Shown here in pieces: positions 1-14,145 of a stretch of 64,000 nucleotides of DNA. The DNA comes from Syncephalis plumigaleata (Eukaryota; Zoopagomycota; Zoopagomycetes; Zoopagales; Piptocephalidaceae). How positions within the stretch are numbered: the first letter of the stretch is position 1; each line of letters opens with the position of its first letter. The stretch is taken from NCBI GenBank assembly GCA_025201365.1, contig JAIXMF010000017.1, positions 372,001 through 436,000 on the forward strand. Direction: 5' to 3'. The translations under genes were made by a program, and so were the position numbers. The notes beneath the pieces were generated by a model. That model saw nothing but the letters and a program-made list of their open reading frames with translations, did no database searches and was not told where the DNA came from.

Positions 1-3000
1 GGTGTACGATCAAGTATATTGATTGCTCGTTGAGTGGCATCATCCTCCGGTAAGGGTACAGGCATGTGTGTGGCATTAAGATCGGGATAGCTTGACAGCT
101 GTATGAATAAATAGGCTGGATCCAAATAGGGATCGGCTTTCCTAGTGGCACGCGATGTTGTCGATAATGCTGCTGCTGCTGCGCACTATTTGCGATACTA
201 CCACTACCACCACCTAGCATGGGTGATCCAATAGTTCTATTAAGTGAGGCCGTACTACCGGGATAGATCGATGATTGACCAATACTCGTATGATGTAGCA
301 TGGGTGTCGACGGATGTGATGGCGGTCCCGTATCCTGCATCGCTAGAATAGCCGATACAACAGAACGTTTACGTAGTCCTGTACCAGGATGAGGTGCAAG
401 CGTTGATGCTTCAGTTATTGAACCAGTTCGAGATGATGGTGCCGTATTGTTCGACAGTGTCTTTTCCTCACTAGTACCATCTGGTGGTAGTTGCGATTTC
501 TTATGCCATCGATTCAATACAACTTGTGCAGCCACTGATAGTGCACTATCTTTACGTGATGATGACAATGATGTTGCTGTCGATTCATCATGTTGATGCG
601 TTCTTCTTACTGCACTGTCACCACTATTAGCACTATTATTATCGCTAGCTAATAATGGCATGGCAGTGGATGTTTCGATACCATCATTTGTAGCAGTTAA
701 TCTACCTCGAGTATTGTCTGATTCATTTATAATTACTGCTGATTCAGAGTGTGTACCTCCTAATAATGAAGTAGTATCGTTTTCACCTCTAATGCCTAAT
801 CCTTGTAACATGTCATCGTCATCATCATTGTCATCTTGCTCATCACGATTACGAGCATTCTCATCTTCATCGTCGTCATCGTCATCATCTTCATTCGGTG
901 TAATACTAGCCATGGATGATACGGTATTGGCACGAGAACGTAATCCCAGTTCAACGCCTAATAACTCACTACGACGAGCCATCTGACTCAATTTCAATAG
1001 ATCGACCGATGTCGTACCTGTCGATGATGCTGTAGCGGCAGAAGCAGTAGCATCCGTAACATCTTCCTCGTTACCCCGTTGATAAGCAAGCCTTCCCGAT
1101 GTCGTCTTGCCAGGAGAGCATCGTCATTACCCTCGTCATTCTGCTCTTCATTATCGAGTAATGGTGCAAAAGTGTCGGGATCCCAGTGTGCCATTAGTAA
1201 GGCTGGCAATGAGGATAGATCGGGTTGCTCGTCTTTCTGTCTATTCTCTAGTTTCACTAGAAACGATGCCACACCACTAGGACGACGTGCGGTGACTTGA
1301 GCCCAACCGGAAGAACGTGCCGCTCTAATGGTTACAATGAGTTACCCATGACCCAAGTGCGCGATATTGCCTGTTTCGTATCGAGTAATGCCTCGCTAAT
1401 GAATGAACGTTCCGCTTTAGGTGTACAATTGGCGTAAGCATATCGCGCCAACATGTCGAGACAAGTTTCCGTTTGCTCGTCCAGCGTGAATGGCCTATTA
1501 CTCTGACCCGGTTGCTCGTTGGCCAGTAGTAGACCACGTACAATAAATGACACGAACTTGCGTCGATCCGTTAAGCGTAGATTAACAAACCAAAATGTAA
1601 TGACATTGTAGGCGAGTACAAGCACGTATTGCGCCAAAGCATGCTGACCCACTGCGGTGGATGTACCCTTTAACGGACCTGCTCCCGGTTTGGGTTGTTC
1701 ACCCGCCGCCAACGTTGCATTATTATACTTGATATATTGCAGGGCGATACCGAACACCATTTTGTAGTCATTCTCCACGAAATTCACGTAAAGATGCGGT
1801 AAACGAGTGAGTGTCGATAGGAACTCAAGAATATGCGCGCTAACCGATTGTGTCGACATGATTTGCGATAATTGAGCCACGATACTGGGCAACATTTTAG
1901 TCATCGACAATGGTAGCTCGTACAAACAAACGGTTAGAGCGTGTATACATCCACGGGCAGTTTGCGACCAGCGTTGTAGACCCGTGTAGAATGTGACTAC
2001 CATTTCATCCTGTTGCTGTTTCGTAAATATACGTCGATAGCTGACTAGCACGGTAAGTAGACGATAAGCGTAGACAAACACATCGGCACGTCTTAGGGTA
2101 TTCGGCAGATTACCGATAGTTTCACCTAGACGTCCTGATCGAATATGCTGACACAGATAGGAGCGCAATTGTTCAAGTGGTTCCGTCGACCCGCAGAACA
2201 GATGCTTACTATAGAGTTGAGTAAGGAAATGACTTAGAATCGATTCGTATAGTGTCCAGTCACGCTCCTTTGACAGCAATTCTATCAGTGTGGCAACATA
2301 ATCCGGTATCGGTAGTAGTGCTTGTCATGCAGTGCTGATGACGATAAACCATTGCTGGATGAAATTGTTGAATGGTGAATGCCTTCACGCGGTCCCGGAT
2401 CCTTACTCGTACCAGTGAACGGACTATTATTGTTACTGCTATTGTTACTGCCACCACCATTACTAGAGGTGGAGGTAGCATCTTGCGATAGAAACGATAC
2501 TAGGCCATGACTTAATCGTGGTGGTGTCCAAGTCATTACCGTGCCATTCGATTCATTCGTCGATTCCTCTACAATTAATACGCGTAAATTGGTTAGTCAT
2601 TTACTGTAGAATACAATATCGTCTAGTCTAGTCTAGTATAGTCTAGTAGCTAAATTACCTGCAACAGTAGCGTGCATAGTCTTCGATTGACTATTATTGT
2701 TACCAATATTGCTATTGCCTAGTAGTATCGATGGTGGTGGCGGTTCACTTGTTCGACGATTTGATCCAAGTGACGATGTCGACGACGTTAATAGATGGTC
2801 GACTATAGTTGGTCGCATTTGATGGCCACGTTCAGTATCAATGGTCAGACGCCGTCTACTTCCCGATGGTCCTCCTCCACCTCCTCCACTTGTACTACCT
2901 GCACCACTTAGCGTGGATGAACGTGATGCAGGTCCCGCTGACTCAACGGGAAGTAATGGCGTTGCAAATGGTGGCTCCGGTCGATCTACGCCGGCTGTCT

Positions 3001-5753
3001 CGTGATCAACCAAGTAAATACGATGATCTGCCGGATTGGCTCGCAGTTGCAACAGACAATTCAATAGGATGCATCGAGTGGCTGCGTGAATGCATTCATT
3101 ACGCAGTGCTTTTAGCATTTCTGGAATATTAAAAGAGCTGGCGTAGCATCCGGTCGATAGATAGTATCTTCGAATAGGGCGACTAGACAACGTGCCGCAC
3201 AATGAGCATGACAATTGGGCTGAATGGGTCGCGGTACAAATAGAGATGTGACCCCCGTAGAGCTGAATAGACCGCCTGAAGGTGAACTACGCTCGGTCAT
3301 CGTTTGTCCACTCGATGCTGATCGAGTAAGTGATGCAGCAGATGCACCTCGTAAAGCGGAAGATCGAGGCAAGACAGCGCTATGATGATGATGCTGAGCC
3401 ATTAATCGACCATGTGGACTGGATCCCATACCCGATTTATTATTATTACTATTATTATCACCAGTGCTACTATTCAGTATAGGCTGTTCCGGACAATGAC
3501 ACACAAGACACGCGCTGATTGCTTCAAGTGTCTGTTGAAGACATGGATGTACGCATCCTCTGCGGATTTATCAAGCGGATCACAGTCCATGGCGATATGC
3601 AATAATAACTGAAGTGCTTGTTGTCGTATAACATCGTCTGTTTCATTGCACGTATCCGCCAGCATGGGTAGTAATAGTGCGGGTACCACTTGATCGGCGT
3701 ACATGTCTTTAGTGCCTTCGTACACTTCGATTACCGTATTTAACATGCGAAGACGTATTTTGGTTCGTTTATCCGTTTTGTAGAAATGATCAATAGCGTT
3801 GGATAGTGTTTGCAGCCAATCGACGGATACCGGGTAGAATGCATCTTGTGCCACGTAATAATCTATAAGCAGCAATGCTGATTCTTCCGTTAAACACGGC
3901 TGCAATCGTTCTAGCACTCTAATAAATCGATGAGTTGGCCCCGACAATTCACGTTGCTGATAGTCGGTTTGTAGACGTGCAATAATACGTGCAAATGCTT
4001 TCAGTATCATACAAAGTAATTCATCGCCTGGTTCATCGGTTAAATCCACCATCGAAGCATTAACGAATTCACTAGGTACTCGATTAGTGTTGTTGCTTTC
4101 ATTTGTTGTTGACGAAGTTGACGTTGCAGTATACTTGTTAGCACTAGTTTTATGCGCGTGTTCAAGTGCATAATGTGTCAGGTAGTCGAGCATGTCATAG
4201 TAGAGTTCCCATTCGAATGTCGTCAATTTCACGCCATACTTCTTCAATAATCGATTCATATTTAGTAGGATCTCATAGTCCACATTGGTTCGCTTGTAGG
4301 ATAGTGCACGTTTCATGGCACTGAGTGCACGCGAGAAGGTGTGCGATAACGTTTCAACTCGTTGCGATCCCCAGCTAGACATGCCGAGAAAGAATACCGC
4401 GCCGCGTAGTAGTGGCACCACCGATGCATGTCGATCATCCTCAAGGATAGAGCAAAGAATAAGAATGGCCCCGTGCGCACAATGACTCTTTAGCAGGTTA
4501 CGCATAATGGCCCAACTATTCCGCGCGAATTGATCCAAATTAACACATCGACATAGTGTACGTACGTAGCTGGTGAGTGCTGCCTGCGGTACATACGCAT
4601 ATCGCACGGCTACATCCATGAAACCTAGACAGTTTTGCACGTCTTCCGGGTATAGTGTCTTGTCGCATATTCGACATACAATTTCGATTAGTCGGGCAGT
4701 TTCACGTTCTTCGAAACAGGATGCGTTGAATTTAACCACATTCGTTAGCAGTAGTAGTACCGCGCTGAACTGCGGATGATACGGATTGCTGCTGCTTGAT
4801 GCGGCAACACGTTGTGACGCACTACCGGCCAGTGCCGATAATCTCACATTACCATTGCCGCTACCCGCCGATCTCGATAGTGATCCGTTGTAGCTAGCCG
4901 CAAGCTGCGATAGGTCTAAACTTTGCGCGGCCGCTCGTTGTGCTCGTTCAAACAATTGACGTAACCAGTCGAGTAGCATACGCCCGACACTCTTCTCAAA
5001 TCCACTAATGTCCCTACCATCTTTCACGAGTGCTCGCAATGCCGTAATACGTAATTCCGTGTCCTCTTGATTATCGTAGTCCTGCAAAGTACGATAAAAC
5101 TCGGCGCGTAATAAGCCTAGACGTGTATATTGACCGTGAATACACGCTAGCATAAATTCAAACGCGGCGCGTCGTGCATCTGTGGGCGAATTCATGGCAA
5201 GCAATTCCGATACTGCCGCCCATATTGCCTCCAAATGATCGACACGTCGCTCGCGTATTACGGCGGCAATATCACGCGTTGCTCTCGCCCGTTGACTAGC
5301 TGAATTTGCCTGCCGAAACGCCATTAACAAGCGATACCCGTCGCTTTCCGAATGACTTTCAGCTGCCAACAATTCCGATGTCGATAGTTCTTGCGTTGCA
5401 TCTGCCGTAGCTGCTGACCAAGTCTCCTCGGTCGACGTTCTACGCGGTCGAAATACTCGAAATAGCCCGCCTAACCGCGCGGATGAAGGCCCCCTAGCGA
5501 ATGAAGCCGCGGCAACACTTGAACTCGTCATAACACTGGAGGCAATACTGACAGCAGCACTGGCCATGGTTGTCGTTTGACCCTGATTAGATACACTGGC
5601 AGTGCGCGTGGATGATTGTATGCTTATACCGCCATCTTGATTGGTGGTAGCCGTCAATAATCCCGATGACGATACAGACGTGGATTGCGGTCTATCCGAT
5701 GATCGTCCAGTATTATTATCAATCTCATGCGTGGACATGGCCGTTAAGGCCAC
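1..5753 (-). CDS. TSC2: Tuberin (TSC2), 5' and central part; C-terminal GAP domain lies beyond the left edge
   Basis: Tuberin forms the TSC complex with hamartin and switches off the small GTPase Rheb, restraining TORC1. The start at 5753 (or 5738, six codons in) opens a Ser/Thr-rich leader of about 125 residues, then the HEAT-like N-terminal tuberin region. Family landmarks visible downstream are the stretch LLEFLSTLTRLPHLY-like near 1800 (here ILEFLSTLTRLPHLY), WVMGNSLV near 1335-1360, and the GWAQVTARRPSGVASF block near 1265-1310, matching the tuberin WAEILVRRPTGN block. A long acidic and Ser/Asn-rich linker follows, and the last part in the window (PYLDPAYLFIQL, about 70-130) resembles the segment just before the Rap/Ran-GAP domain. 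The frame breaks at least five times, each as though one base were missing (around 3545, 3140, 2320, 1333 and 1085), with conserved sequence continuing on both sides. I read these as consensus indels rather than a dead gene, but cannot prove it. Confidence 0.88.
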
Positions 5754-6510
5754 TAACTATATAAATGACAAGGTGACTAGCAATAAGATACGCTATGGCT
5801 AATAGACAATATAACAACGACTATTATGGTTAGAACGTAATATTAATATTAATAGATAAGCTGCTTGATGCCTATAGATGGTGATACTACTGTTGGTAAT
5901 ATCATAATCACTATTATTACTAATCGGCTATAGTAGTACTTACCCTGACTGATAGTGTTAAAGGAATAGTGTCGATAATCAAATAGAATAGAATCTAATC
6001 AATAAGGGAAAGAAGAAGCTCAAGTTAAACTTGACAAAAAAGATCCTCCTAATCGCCAAGCAAGGATTGGCAGCAAGAGTTGCAATGACCAATCAACGCG
6101 TAAAATAACAGAAAGGGTGCTTGCCTATAGACTTGAGTCTATGCGTATATGCACTACAAGCATACACAGTAGTAGGATGACAATAGCCCGATATAAGTAA
6201 ATGTATGCAGATTGGATTCAATTCTACGACCAAAAAGGATAAGTGTACAATATAAAGTTGAATAGGACAGGATAGAAATAGCGGTAGTTGTAGTTGTACT
6301 AGTTGAACTGATATCAATATAGTAAACAATCTACGCAACTGTGGAAGAAAAAAGAATCAAAGAAAGAAAGAAAGGGATGACAAACGTCGTTGTTGTTGTC
6401 GTAGTCGTCGTTTGTAGTAGTAGTAGTAGTAGTAGTAGTAATTCTACAATAGAATGAAGTGTAATCAATATAGTAGATAATATCACTTCTACTCATATTA
6501 CTACTATATA

Positions 6511-6544
<34 letters not shown>

Positions 6545-7587
6545 TAATAGTAACCTGTAATGGTCATGAAATAGAACATAGATATAGCCACAATGTTGCT
6601 ATGTGTGTGAGAGTAGGTTGAGTCACTGAGTAGCAGTAGTAGTAGTAATAGAGCAGTGAACAAAATGCACGCAAGTAAGAAAAAACGTAGGCACGAGTGT
6701 AGTAATCATTATTGTAGTGTTTCATCTTTTGATGAGTATATACTCTATGGCTTATTAGCCTATAAGCACCATATCAATTTGTCTAGACTAATAATGATGA
6801 ATTATGACGACATTGTAACGCTTTACTACTGAATCGTCATAGTTGTTTATTATATAGATATCTCTCCTTGATGGCTAGTAACCATTGATTAATAATCCTA
6901 TGTGATAAACAAATATGATTAGGTTAGTATTTGTATATGTAAACAAGTGATTATCAATAGGTAGATTAGTCATTGCTCAGGCATCCGTCTTCTCTCATCC
7001 TACTAGACATGTAGAGATTTGTCTAGAGGATTTGCCCGAGAGCCTTTCATCTAGACAATAGAATTGTTGATGAAAAGAACCGATGCGTAGTATGTTGTCG
7101 TCATACATGTACATACACTACACGTGAATACGAACAAGGATGATACTTGTCTATTTCCTCATAGCTATCCTGTTATATAAAGCACTTTTACCAAATGACT
7201 TACATTGTAACACACTAGACACGAAGAGAAATAGAGAAAAGAGAAAAAGGTAAGAAATGAAAAGTGTATTCGAAAACAAAAAGAATGACAATTTTATGAT
7301 GATGATGATGATGATGATGATGAGCATGGACAGGTCTACCATTATTACAATAAATCTTTTTACGCTAGTTCAAAGCAATTAAATATATAAATGTATATAT
7401 GTGTAGAGATAGAAATAGAGAGAGAGAGAGAGAGAGAAAACAAAGCATGTAGATAAATGAATAAACAAATAAAGAGGAAATAAACGAATGAACAAACAAA
7501 TATAAAAGAACTGACTGAGTAATAAACGACTAAAAAAATGCAATCTACTAGAACAAGTATGAACGAAAGTGAGAGTCAACATGATGA
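5754..7587. other. Intergenic region with microsatellites
   Basis: This is shared space upstream of TSC2 and downstream of the GATA gene, both on the minus strand. No coding region is supported. It is AT-rich and carries simple repeats: (TAG)n near 6415-6441, (ATAG)n near 6511-6544, (GAT)n near 7296-7322 and (GA)n near 7417-7437. Short open frames here consist of low-complexity sequence only. Confidence 0.7.
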
Positions 7588-9297
7588 TTACGATATATTC
7601 GGGTGACCTGGCTTAGATGATGTGCTACAACCAGCAGATGATGTTCCTGATGTTGGTAGCATGCTAGTAGCAGTTGCTGTAGGCCATCCATTAGCTGCTG
7701 CCAATAAATTAGCTGATTGAATAGCAGCAGCAGCAGTTTGCATATGAATACCACTGAAGCCATTAGCTATCGTAGTATTACCATTGCCAGTTGTAGTTGT
7801 AGTAGATGTACCACTATGATCAATATCCATCATCATTGATTCTTGTTTAATAGGCATACTTAGTAGTGATGTTGCTGCTGCTGATGCTGAAGATGCTGCC
7901 GAAGATGAAGCTGATAATGGTTGAGTGGATAATTGATATAGTGATGTTAAATTATTAAGATTAGCAGCAGCAGCATCAGCAGTTGTCGTGGTTGTTGTTG
8001 TTGTTGTTGTTGTTGTTGCTGTTGTAGGCTTAGTTGATGCTGGTGATTGACATGGTGATGTTTCTATCGAGCCTTTATCTTTAGCTTTATTTGCTGCTGC
8101 TTTTGATGTTGTCGGTTGATTGTCTGGACTACCATCACTAGTGGCATTATCATGATCGCCTGTTTTCGCTTTCTTCGCTTTCTTGCTTGCATCATATCGT
8201 TGTCGCTTCTTAATCACATCGGTTTTTAAACTAAGTGGACGACGTTCTTGGTGTAATTTCAAACTATTACAGAATACGATTAGCCATGAATGTCACCAAA
8301 TTATACTATGTGTATTAGTGCAATGAACTTACTAGAGACCACAAGCATTGCATAGGATATTTCCTTGCTCATCGCGACGCCATAATGGTGTATTGGTCGT
8401 GTAGCAATTAGTGCATACCATAGACGATTTAGCAGTATTGGTATTGGTATTGATCGTTGTAGTGGTAGGTTCACATGGTGGTTCTACGCCTGCTCGTAGC
8501 TCTTTACGAGGTGTTTTACGATTTTTGGGTCGTGCTATATTGTGTAATTTCATACTATGTGCACGATAGATTGTTAGTAAACAGGTCATTACTCATTAGT
8601 TTTACGTATATATATATATATATATGCACTTACTAAAGACCACAGGCATTACATAGAACTTCATCGGAGGCAGATCGACGCCATAGCGGTGTTGATGTTA
8701 CTCCACAGTTATGACAAAACAGTTGAACTGGTTCAGCCATGGTTGACGATTGCGTTGCTAGCTTGGATAGATTGTTAATGGGCTGTAGTACATTCGGTGA
8801 GTTACTGGCTGAGGATGGCATACTCCCACTGATGGAAGTGGTAGCAGTAGCAGTAGCAGTAGCTGCATTAACCGATGATGAATTTAACGTATCATTGGTA
8901 GACTGGAGGGTAGGGAATATCAACTTGTTAGCATCTGGTGTGGTGGATGGCGTGGCATTTAAAGATGCTACAGCGGTTGCTGATGGCATTGCGGTAACCG
9001 ATGAAGGAGCAGCCACTGGTGCATCATTTATATTTGTGCTGGACATGGTAGTCGATGTTGCCGCCAATGCTGCTGATGTCGCCATCATCGATCTCGTATT
9101 CGCCAACTCCAACTGTTCCGTTAATAGTTGTTGTGCTACCTTGAGAGCTGCTGTCATATCCTCGCTGGTTCTAGTGGCAGTTGGCGTTGTATAGCCACTT
9201 AACGATGCTGCCGTGTTGTTTCCTGAGGTAGCCATCGTTGCTCCTATCGATCCAGTTGGTATCATATAGCCACCGTTGTTGTTACTATTGTTGTTAC

Positions 9298-9331
<34 letters not shown>

Positions 9332-10939
9332 GCCATTATTATAGACTGGATTGGGCGATGTTGCCGCCGATGACTGTGCGGTTATCGCGTCCATCTTCGA
9401 CACTGGCATGCCACTTCGTGGTGACGTGGTGGCTGACTGGGCCGTACTAGGATTGGTGGGCCAACGACCTGATGCAACATTGAGCCAGGCGTCAAAGTAG
9501 TTGGTGTTCATTTGCTCATGTGCACCCGATGGTGTTGACGCAGTTGACCAGTTTGAACTGGCAGCGGCCGCGGCAGCAGCAGCAGCAGTGGAGGCATCGA
9601 TGCCATTTGCACTCAGCACTTGCTCTAATGGAATCTCAATGGTGGGTGGTCGGTTAACATCGCCAACATAGGCCGAGGCAGGAAATGAGCCAAACATGTC
9701 GTCTAAGAGTACACCGGCCGCAGTGCCAGTCAATGAATTCGCCGCATGATTGATCATTCCCGTATTGTGGGGTAGACCGGGAATGCCCATTAGTTGCGGG
9801 AACATGGATGCCGCTGCGCCCATAAGCTGACTCAAATCATTACCGGCTGTATAGGCATGATAGGGCGGGTAGACTGCCGACGGTGCTGGCAGCATTGTGT
9901 TAGTCGTTGTAGTAATGGCTCGGCCCTGATTCATCTGCGGTAGCGTATGAGTGGGTATAGATATCGAGGTATTGCTATTATTGTTATTACTGCTACGAGT
10001 ATTAATATTTGGATTAGTCAATGTAGCATTAGAAGCAGTAGTAGTAGCAGTAGGATTAGCTGCCATGGGATTCGTTTGCATGGCATACGCCTGTTGAAGC
10101 CAGAGTGCGTTATTGGCTGTGTGAGTTGTTGGCATTGATGATATTCCAGTTGGATTAACCTGATTGACGACACCGCTATTTGTGCTGGCAACATTAACTA
10201 CCTGTGGTTGTTTATTAACTTTGGTCGTGGTTGTGGTTGTGGTTGTTGTTGTTGTCGTGTTGATTGATCGTTGATTACTGCTCGCCAATGGTAATGGCAA
10301 TGGTGTTGGTGTGGCCGCTGCTGTTTGTGGCGACTTGGAAGCAGATGGACTACGCCCCGTTGATGATGGACTGAACTGACGAACGCGCATTTCAAATTCA
10401 CGCTGATCCGCATTCTCGTCTCCATCTAAAATACGCGTGGCATTCTTGGATAGTGTACGAAATGCTTGTCGCTTACTTTCTGTCATGATGTTCACTGAAG
10501 AGGAAGATGCCGATGCAGATATGGATGATGGTGATGGTGATGATGTAGACGATACTGTCGATGACGACGGCGATGATGATTGCAGGTTAGATGGTCCATT
10601 CTGTCGATTGCTTGCTGCTGTTGCTGTTACTGCTGTAGAAGAATGCATACTTTTAATATCCAACAAACTAGCATTGTCACTCGTTGACATACGACGCATC
10701 TTTCCTCCATTCGCAGCATTGTCATCCTCATCATTATCCGGTTTACGTTTGCCACTAGCAACAAGTTGATGCAGATGCCATAGTCGCCAACTTAAGTTCT
10801 CTAAACGGCTTCCATTCTCTAGTGAATCCTTGACTTTAGTGCAAACGCGCCATGTTTTCGACAAATCCTCCTCGCTATCCAACTCTGCAAACGGAAGAAA
10901 AGGACGGCTGCCCTTGATTTTAAGCACAATAGGTGGCAT
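7588..10939 (-). CDS. Two-finger GATA transcription factor with AreA/Gaf1-type N-terminal domain
   Basis: This is a nuclear zinc-finger regulator of the nitrogen-regulatory GATA type. Three exons (10939-8634, 8554-8333, 8263-7588) join in frame to 1,067 residues. Residues about 15-60 match the fungal AreA N-terminal domain (DUF1752; core [16 protein letters not shown]). A very long Ser/Thr/Asn/Ala-rich centre with homopolymer runs follows. Two C-X2-C-X17-C-X2-C fingers come next: [14 protein letters not shown]...CNAC at the end of exon 1, and [14 protein letters not shown]...CNAC in exon 2. Each is interrupted by an intron right after CNACGL, so the basic tails ([10 protein letters not shown] and [20 protein letters not shown]) lie on the next exon. 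The second tail is the classic AreA-like DNA-contact tail. Two fingers are also typical of siderophore repressors such as SreA, but the N-terminal domain favours a nitrogen-type factor. Targets cannot be read from sequence. Confidence 0.9.
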
Positions 10940-13377
10940 AGTTAATGCACGCTATCCGTATTCCAGTTATAAAATGTTGAAAATGAGTAATCGAGTTAAT
11001 GGTTTCAAGTCCAGCTGTTGAACTGCCTTGTAAGTGTAAAGAAAAATAAAACGTGGTCGTACAGTCAACCGAGACAAAGCTTTCTAAATTGTCAACAATT
11101 CACAATTAGTAATCCGTATTGCTATAGTATTAGTAGTAGTAGTAGTTGAGTGGAAACAAGTAGTGCTCAGCACACGTATGTATACACGCAATGAAACTAT
11201 TAGAAACTAGCGACGAATAGCTCGTATACTGGAACAGTAGCAACGATAAAAAACACCGACATAAACACGCAACAAAATGTAAAACTATCGCGTGTCACTA
11301 TGATGTTGTAGGAGTAATAGTAGTCTACGGATTACACTTACCAGAGTAGCTATGCTTTGCATATATACACGCAAATGCGTGCGGTTATACCGTTAAGAAA
11401 ACAAGTGGAAAAGGAGAAAAAACAAAAGGAAAGCTGTCACAATCGAGAGAGAACGAGAGGCGTTCTTGTAGTGTGTGTGCGTGCCGCCGTGTTGCTACTC
11501 TGCTACACCCATACACAATAAAGCGTAGATACACACAAAAAGCCCACAAGCACGCACACCCTCAAACTACGGTTGCTCTAATCCTTTAGCGTAGGTGCGC
11601 GGTAAGTAGCGCAGGTATGTGTCAAATTTTGTGCAATGTAAGTGTGCACAAGCAAGATTGACCGACAGCGTCGTTAGGGCAAATGGGGTTCCCTAGATAG
11701 TAGTAGTAGGTAGTAGGTAGTAAGTATGGAAGAGTGTATAGCGAATAGTGTTTGTACGCACGCACATACACACAGGCACTTATGTATGTATGTATGTATG
11801 TATGCGTGTATGCGTGTATGCGTATATATATATATATATTATATGTACGTACAAGCAATAATGAAACGGAGTGGCGGCTGCTAGGGTAACAGTCAACAGA
11901 TGCAAAAAAATGTCGGAAGATGACGAAGAATCCTATGATCCAAAGCCGTTGTCGAGGAGTATACTAGATACTAGTAGTAGTAACAGCAGCAGTAGTAACA
12001 CTAGTTGCAGTTGCAGTTGCAGTAATAGGAGTGAACTATGTCGTATGGGATACACGCACTTGCATACGCACACGAATACGTTGGCATAGATCGATGAGGA
12101 CCCGTGCCGCTAATAGCTGATCTCTTTGGCTCGTAGGCACTACTCAGTAATAGAGGAATCTAGGTAATGCGACAGAAAAACCGGGTCAAATCAAAGAGGA
12201 TAAATAAAGTGAGACGTAAACGTTAGAGGAAAAAAAGAAGAAGTGGAGGACGGGTTCGCATAGGCGGTTGTAGTAGTAATAGTGGTAGTAGGAAGAGGCG
12301 GTGGTGGAGTAGCACAACCACTACAATAACAACAATAGTAAAGGTGGCAGTAGCAGCAGTAATAGCAGTAATAGTAGTAAAAGTATATTTCACAGCAACG
12401 ACAATAGCGGCAATAGGAGCAGCGTAGAAGGAAACGTGCGAAAAGAAGTGCGAATATATGTGTGCGTGAGTGTGAGTGCGAGAGTGCGTCTGAGCCAATG
12501 CTGAGTAAAAAAAAGGTTCTACGCTATTGTTTCTTCACTTCTTTTCACTGCAATAAAGTTGATTCACCCGAACAAGATTGATGGCGTGATCGTTTAGTAA
12601 AAATGGTAACATCACGGTAGTGCATCGGCCGAATCTTGGCATCTACTAAGCGTCCATACCAGCTGCCTTGTACGCCGCTCATTAAGGTCAGTATGGATTG
12701 GTATACACATGCGTCGACATGTGAATGTCTGTATATACGTAAGTATAAATGATATGGAAACGGGCAATAAGCAAGTTCAGTCGAAAGTGTGTAAAGAAAA
12801 CCATACAAATAGCAATAGGTGAGTTGATAATAGAGGCAACAATTACATAATTGATCTGTACCGATTCGACTTTAACTATCCATTAACGATTTTTGTGTAG
12901 CATACGATATCAAGATGCTGAAAATGGAACGACTATCGATATATGGCCCATGAGTCTATGCGTTAACTACAAATGCCATTCATGTTGATTCATTAGAACA
13001 CATGTCTAATTGTATAGATGATAATAAGGCTTTATTAATTGATAAATAATGTAAATAGTAATAGGAATAGGAATATGAAACTAGAATTAATATTACTTGT
13101 ATCAAAATGCTATACAAAACACTACTTCATATTACTACCATCTGTTGCTTCATCTAACCTGATCTCCACTTTTTTATTATCACCTATGAAACAAATAAAC
13201 CATGAATTGCAAGAATCGTAATAGTAGTATTTGTTATTGTAGTTCATTGACTCATATTTACAATACGGTTCATGGAAAAAGTATCATGTCAATGCTGCCA
13301 TGACTGTTCCGGGCAAGTATGCCACGTGAAGAAAAAAGTTAAAAAGATCCGCACGTGTTTACTAAACTAATCGAGAT
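10940..13377. other. Long gene-free region upstream of the GATA gene
   Basis: About 2.4 kb without a supported gene. It is the presumed 5' regulatory region and leader of the GATA gene, long upstream regions being common for such regulators. It holds short tandem tracts, including (GTAT)n near 11782-11803, TA runs near 11823-11840, and many scattered AGTAGT trinucleotides. A 70-codon open frame around 11871-12089 begins plausibly but dissolves into low-complexity Ser/Cys/Thr. Confidence 0.6.
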
Positions 13378-14145
13378 TTAACAGTTGAGCGGAAGAACCG
13401 GCCATACAACAATTGCCGAGTTGCTACTATTTTTACCATGACTGATTTGCATTCGCTGTTGACATTGTGTACGATACACGGCGTTCAGTGCCGTTTCCCG
13501 CCGTACAATCTCTAGTGCCCTCTCAGAGCCGTAGAGTTCCTTGTACACCTGCATGGAATTGACACATGGCATGTCATCCAATGGATTAGGCTCGACACGA
13601 CTTCGTAAGCGTTTGCTTGCTCTACGGGATCGCCGATCCTCGTTGCCTTCATCTTCACTTTCACTGTGGCCATTACCATCGTTACTGCTGACGTATGTAT
13701 CGTCGTCCTCTCGCTCCTTCTCTCGACGTACTAGCAACATCATCATCATAGTTATTATTATTATTAGATTAGTCGTTACAATAGTTCAGAATGGCAACCT
13801 ACATTCTTCACGATACGCCGCTGACCGTGCAAACATTTCAATAACGGCAGGGGCCAATACAAGACGCGACCGTTCAAGTGCATCTTGCTCATCTTGATCC
13901 GACACTGCATCCACGTAGTAGTTCGATTCAACTACGTCACTACCTTCAACCGCGTCCTTACCCGTTGCTATAGCATGGTCTGTACTGAGCAACGATACTC
14001 TATCATATGCCTCACTACACCCGGCAGTTGCCATCGACGATGGATATGATGCAGGCCCAGCCGGTTCTCCTGGGTTTACAAGTCGCTGGAATGCTGCACG
14101 TTGGCTAGCACCAAAATGCGCAGCATGGAATGCCGAAAAGTCCAT
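13378..14145 (-). CDS. Uncharacterised acidic/basic coiled protein
   Basis: I do not recognise this protein. A first exon starts at 14145 and encodes a polar N-terminus ending in a helical stretch (LVLAPAVIEMFARSAAYREE). An intron ending in a TTGCTAG acceptor leads to a second exon: a charged Arg/Glu/Asp segment (RRSRRASKRLRSR looks like a nuclear-localisation signal), then a more conserved-looking C-terminus containing VYKELYGSERALEIVRRE and ending WPVLPLNC. The total is about 230 residues. The helix and C-terminal block look real rather than random, since low-complexity residues are absent there. It sits divergent to the OCIA-like gene (14370), sharing about 220 bases of upstream DNA. The function is unknown. 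Confidence 0.6.

Noticed and set aside
1-5753. TSC2 as a pseudogene
   Set aside because: Conserved tuberin blocks continue across every break and the same kind of break appears in several unrelated genes, so a consensus problem is more likely.
6511-6544. CRISPR- or satellite-like tandem repeats
   Set aside because: Four-base microsatellites of the kind common in this genome; no spacer structure.
9238-9450. Cysteine-run open frame on the plus strand
   Set aside because: It is the shadow of an Asn repeat in the GATA gene on the other strand.
11871-12089. Open frame of 72 codons with a start containing SEDDEESYDPKPL
   Set aside because: It rapidly turns into Ser/Cys/Thr repeats and has no recognisable domain or splice continuation.
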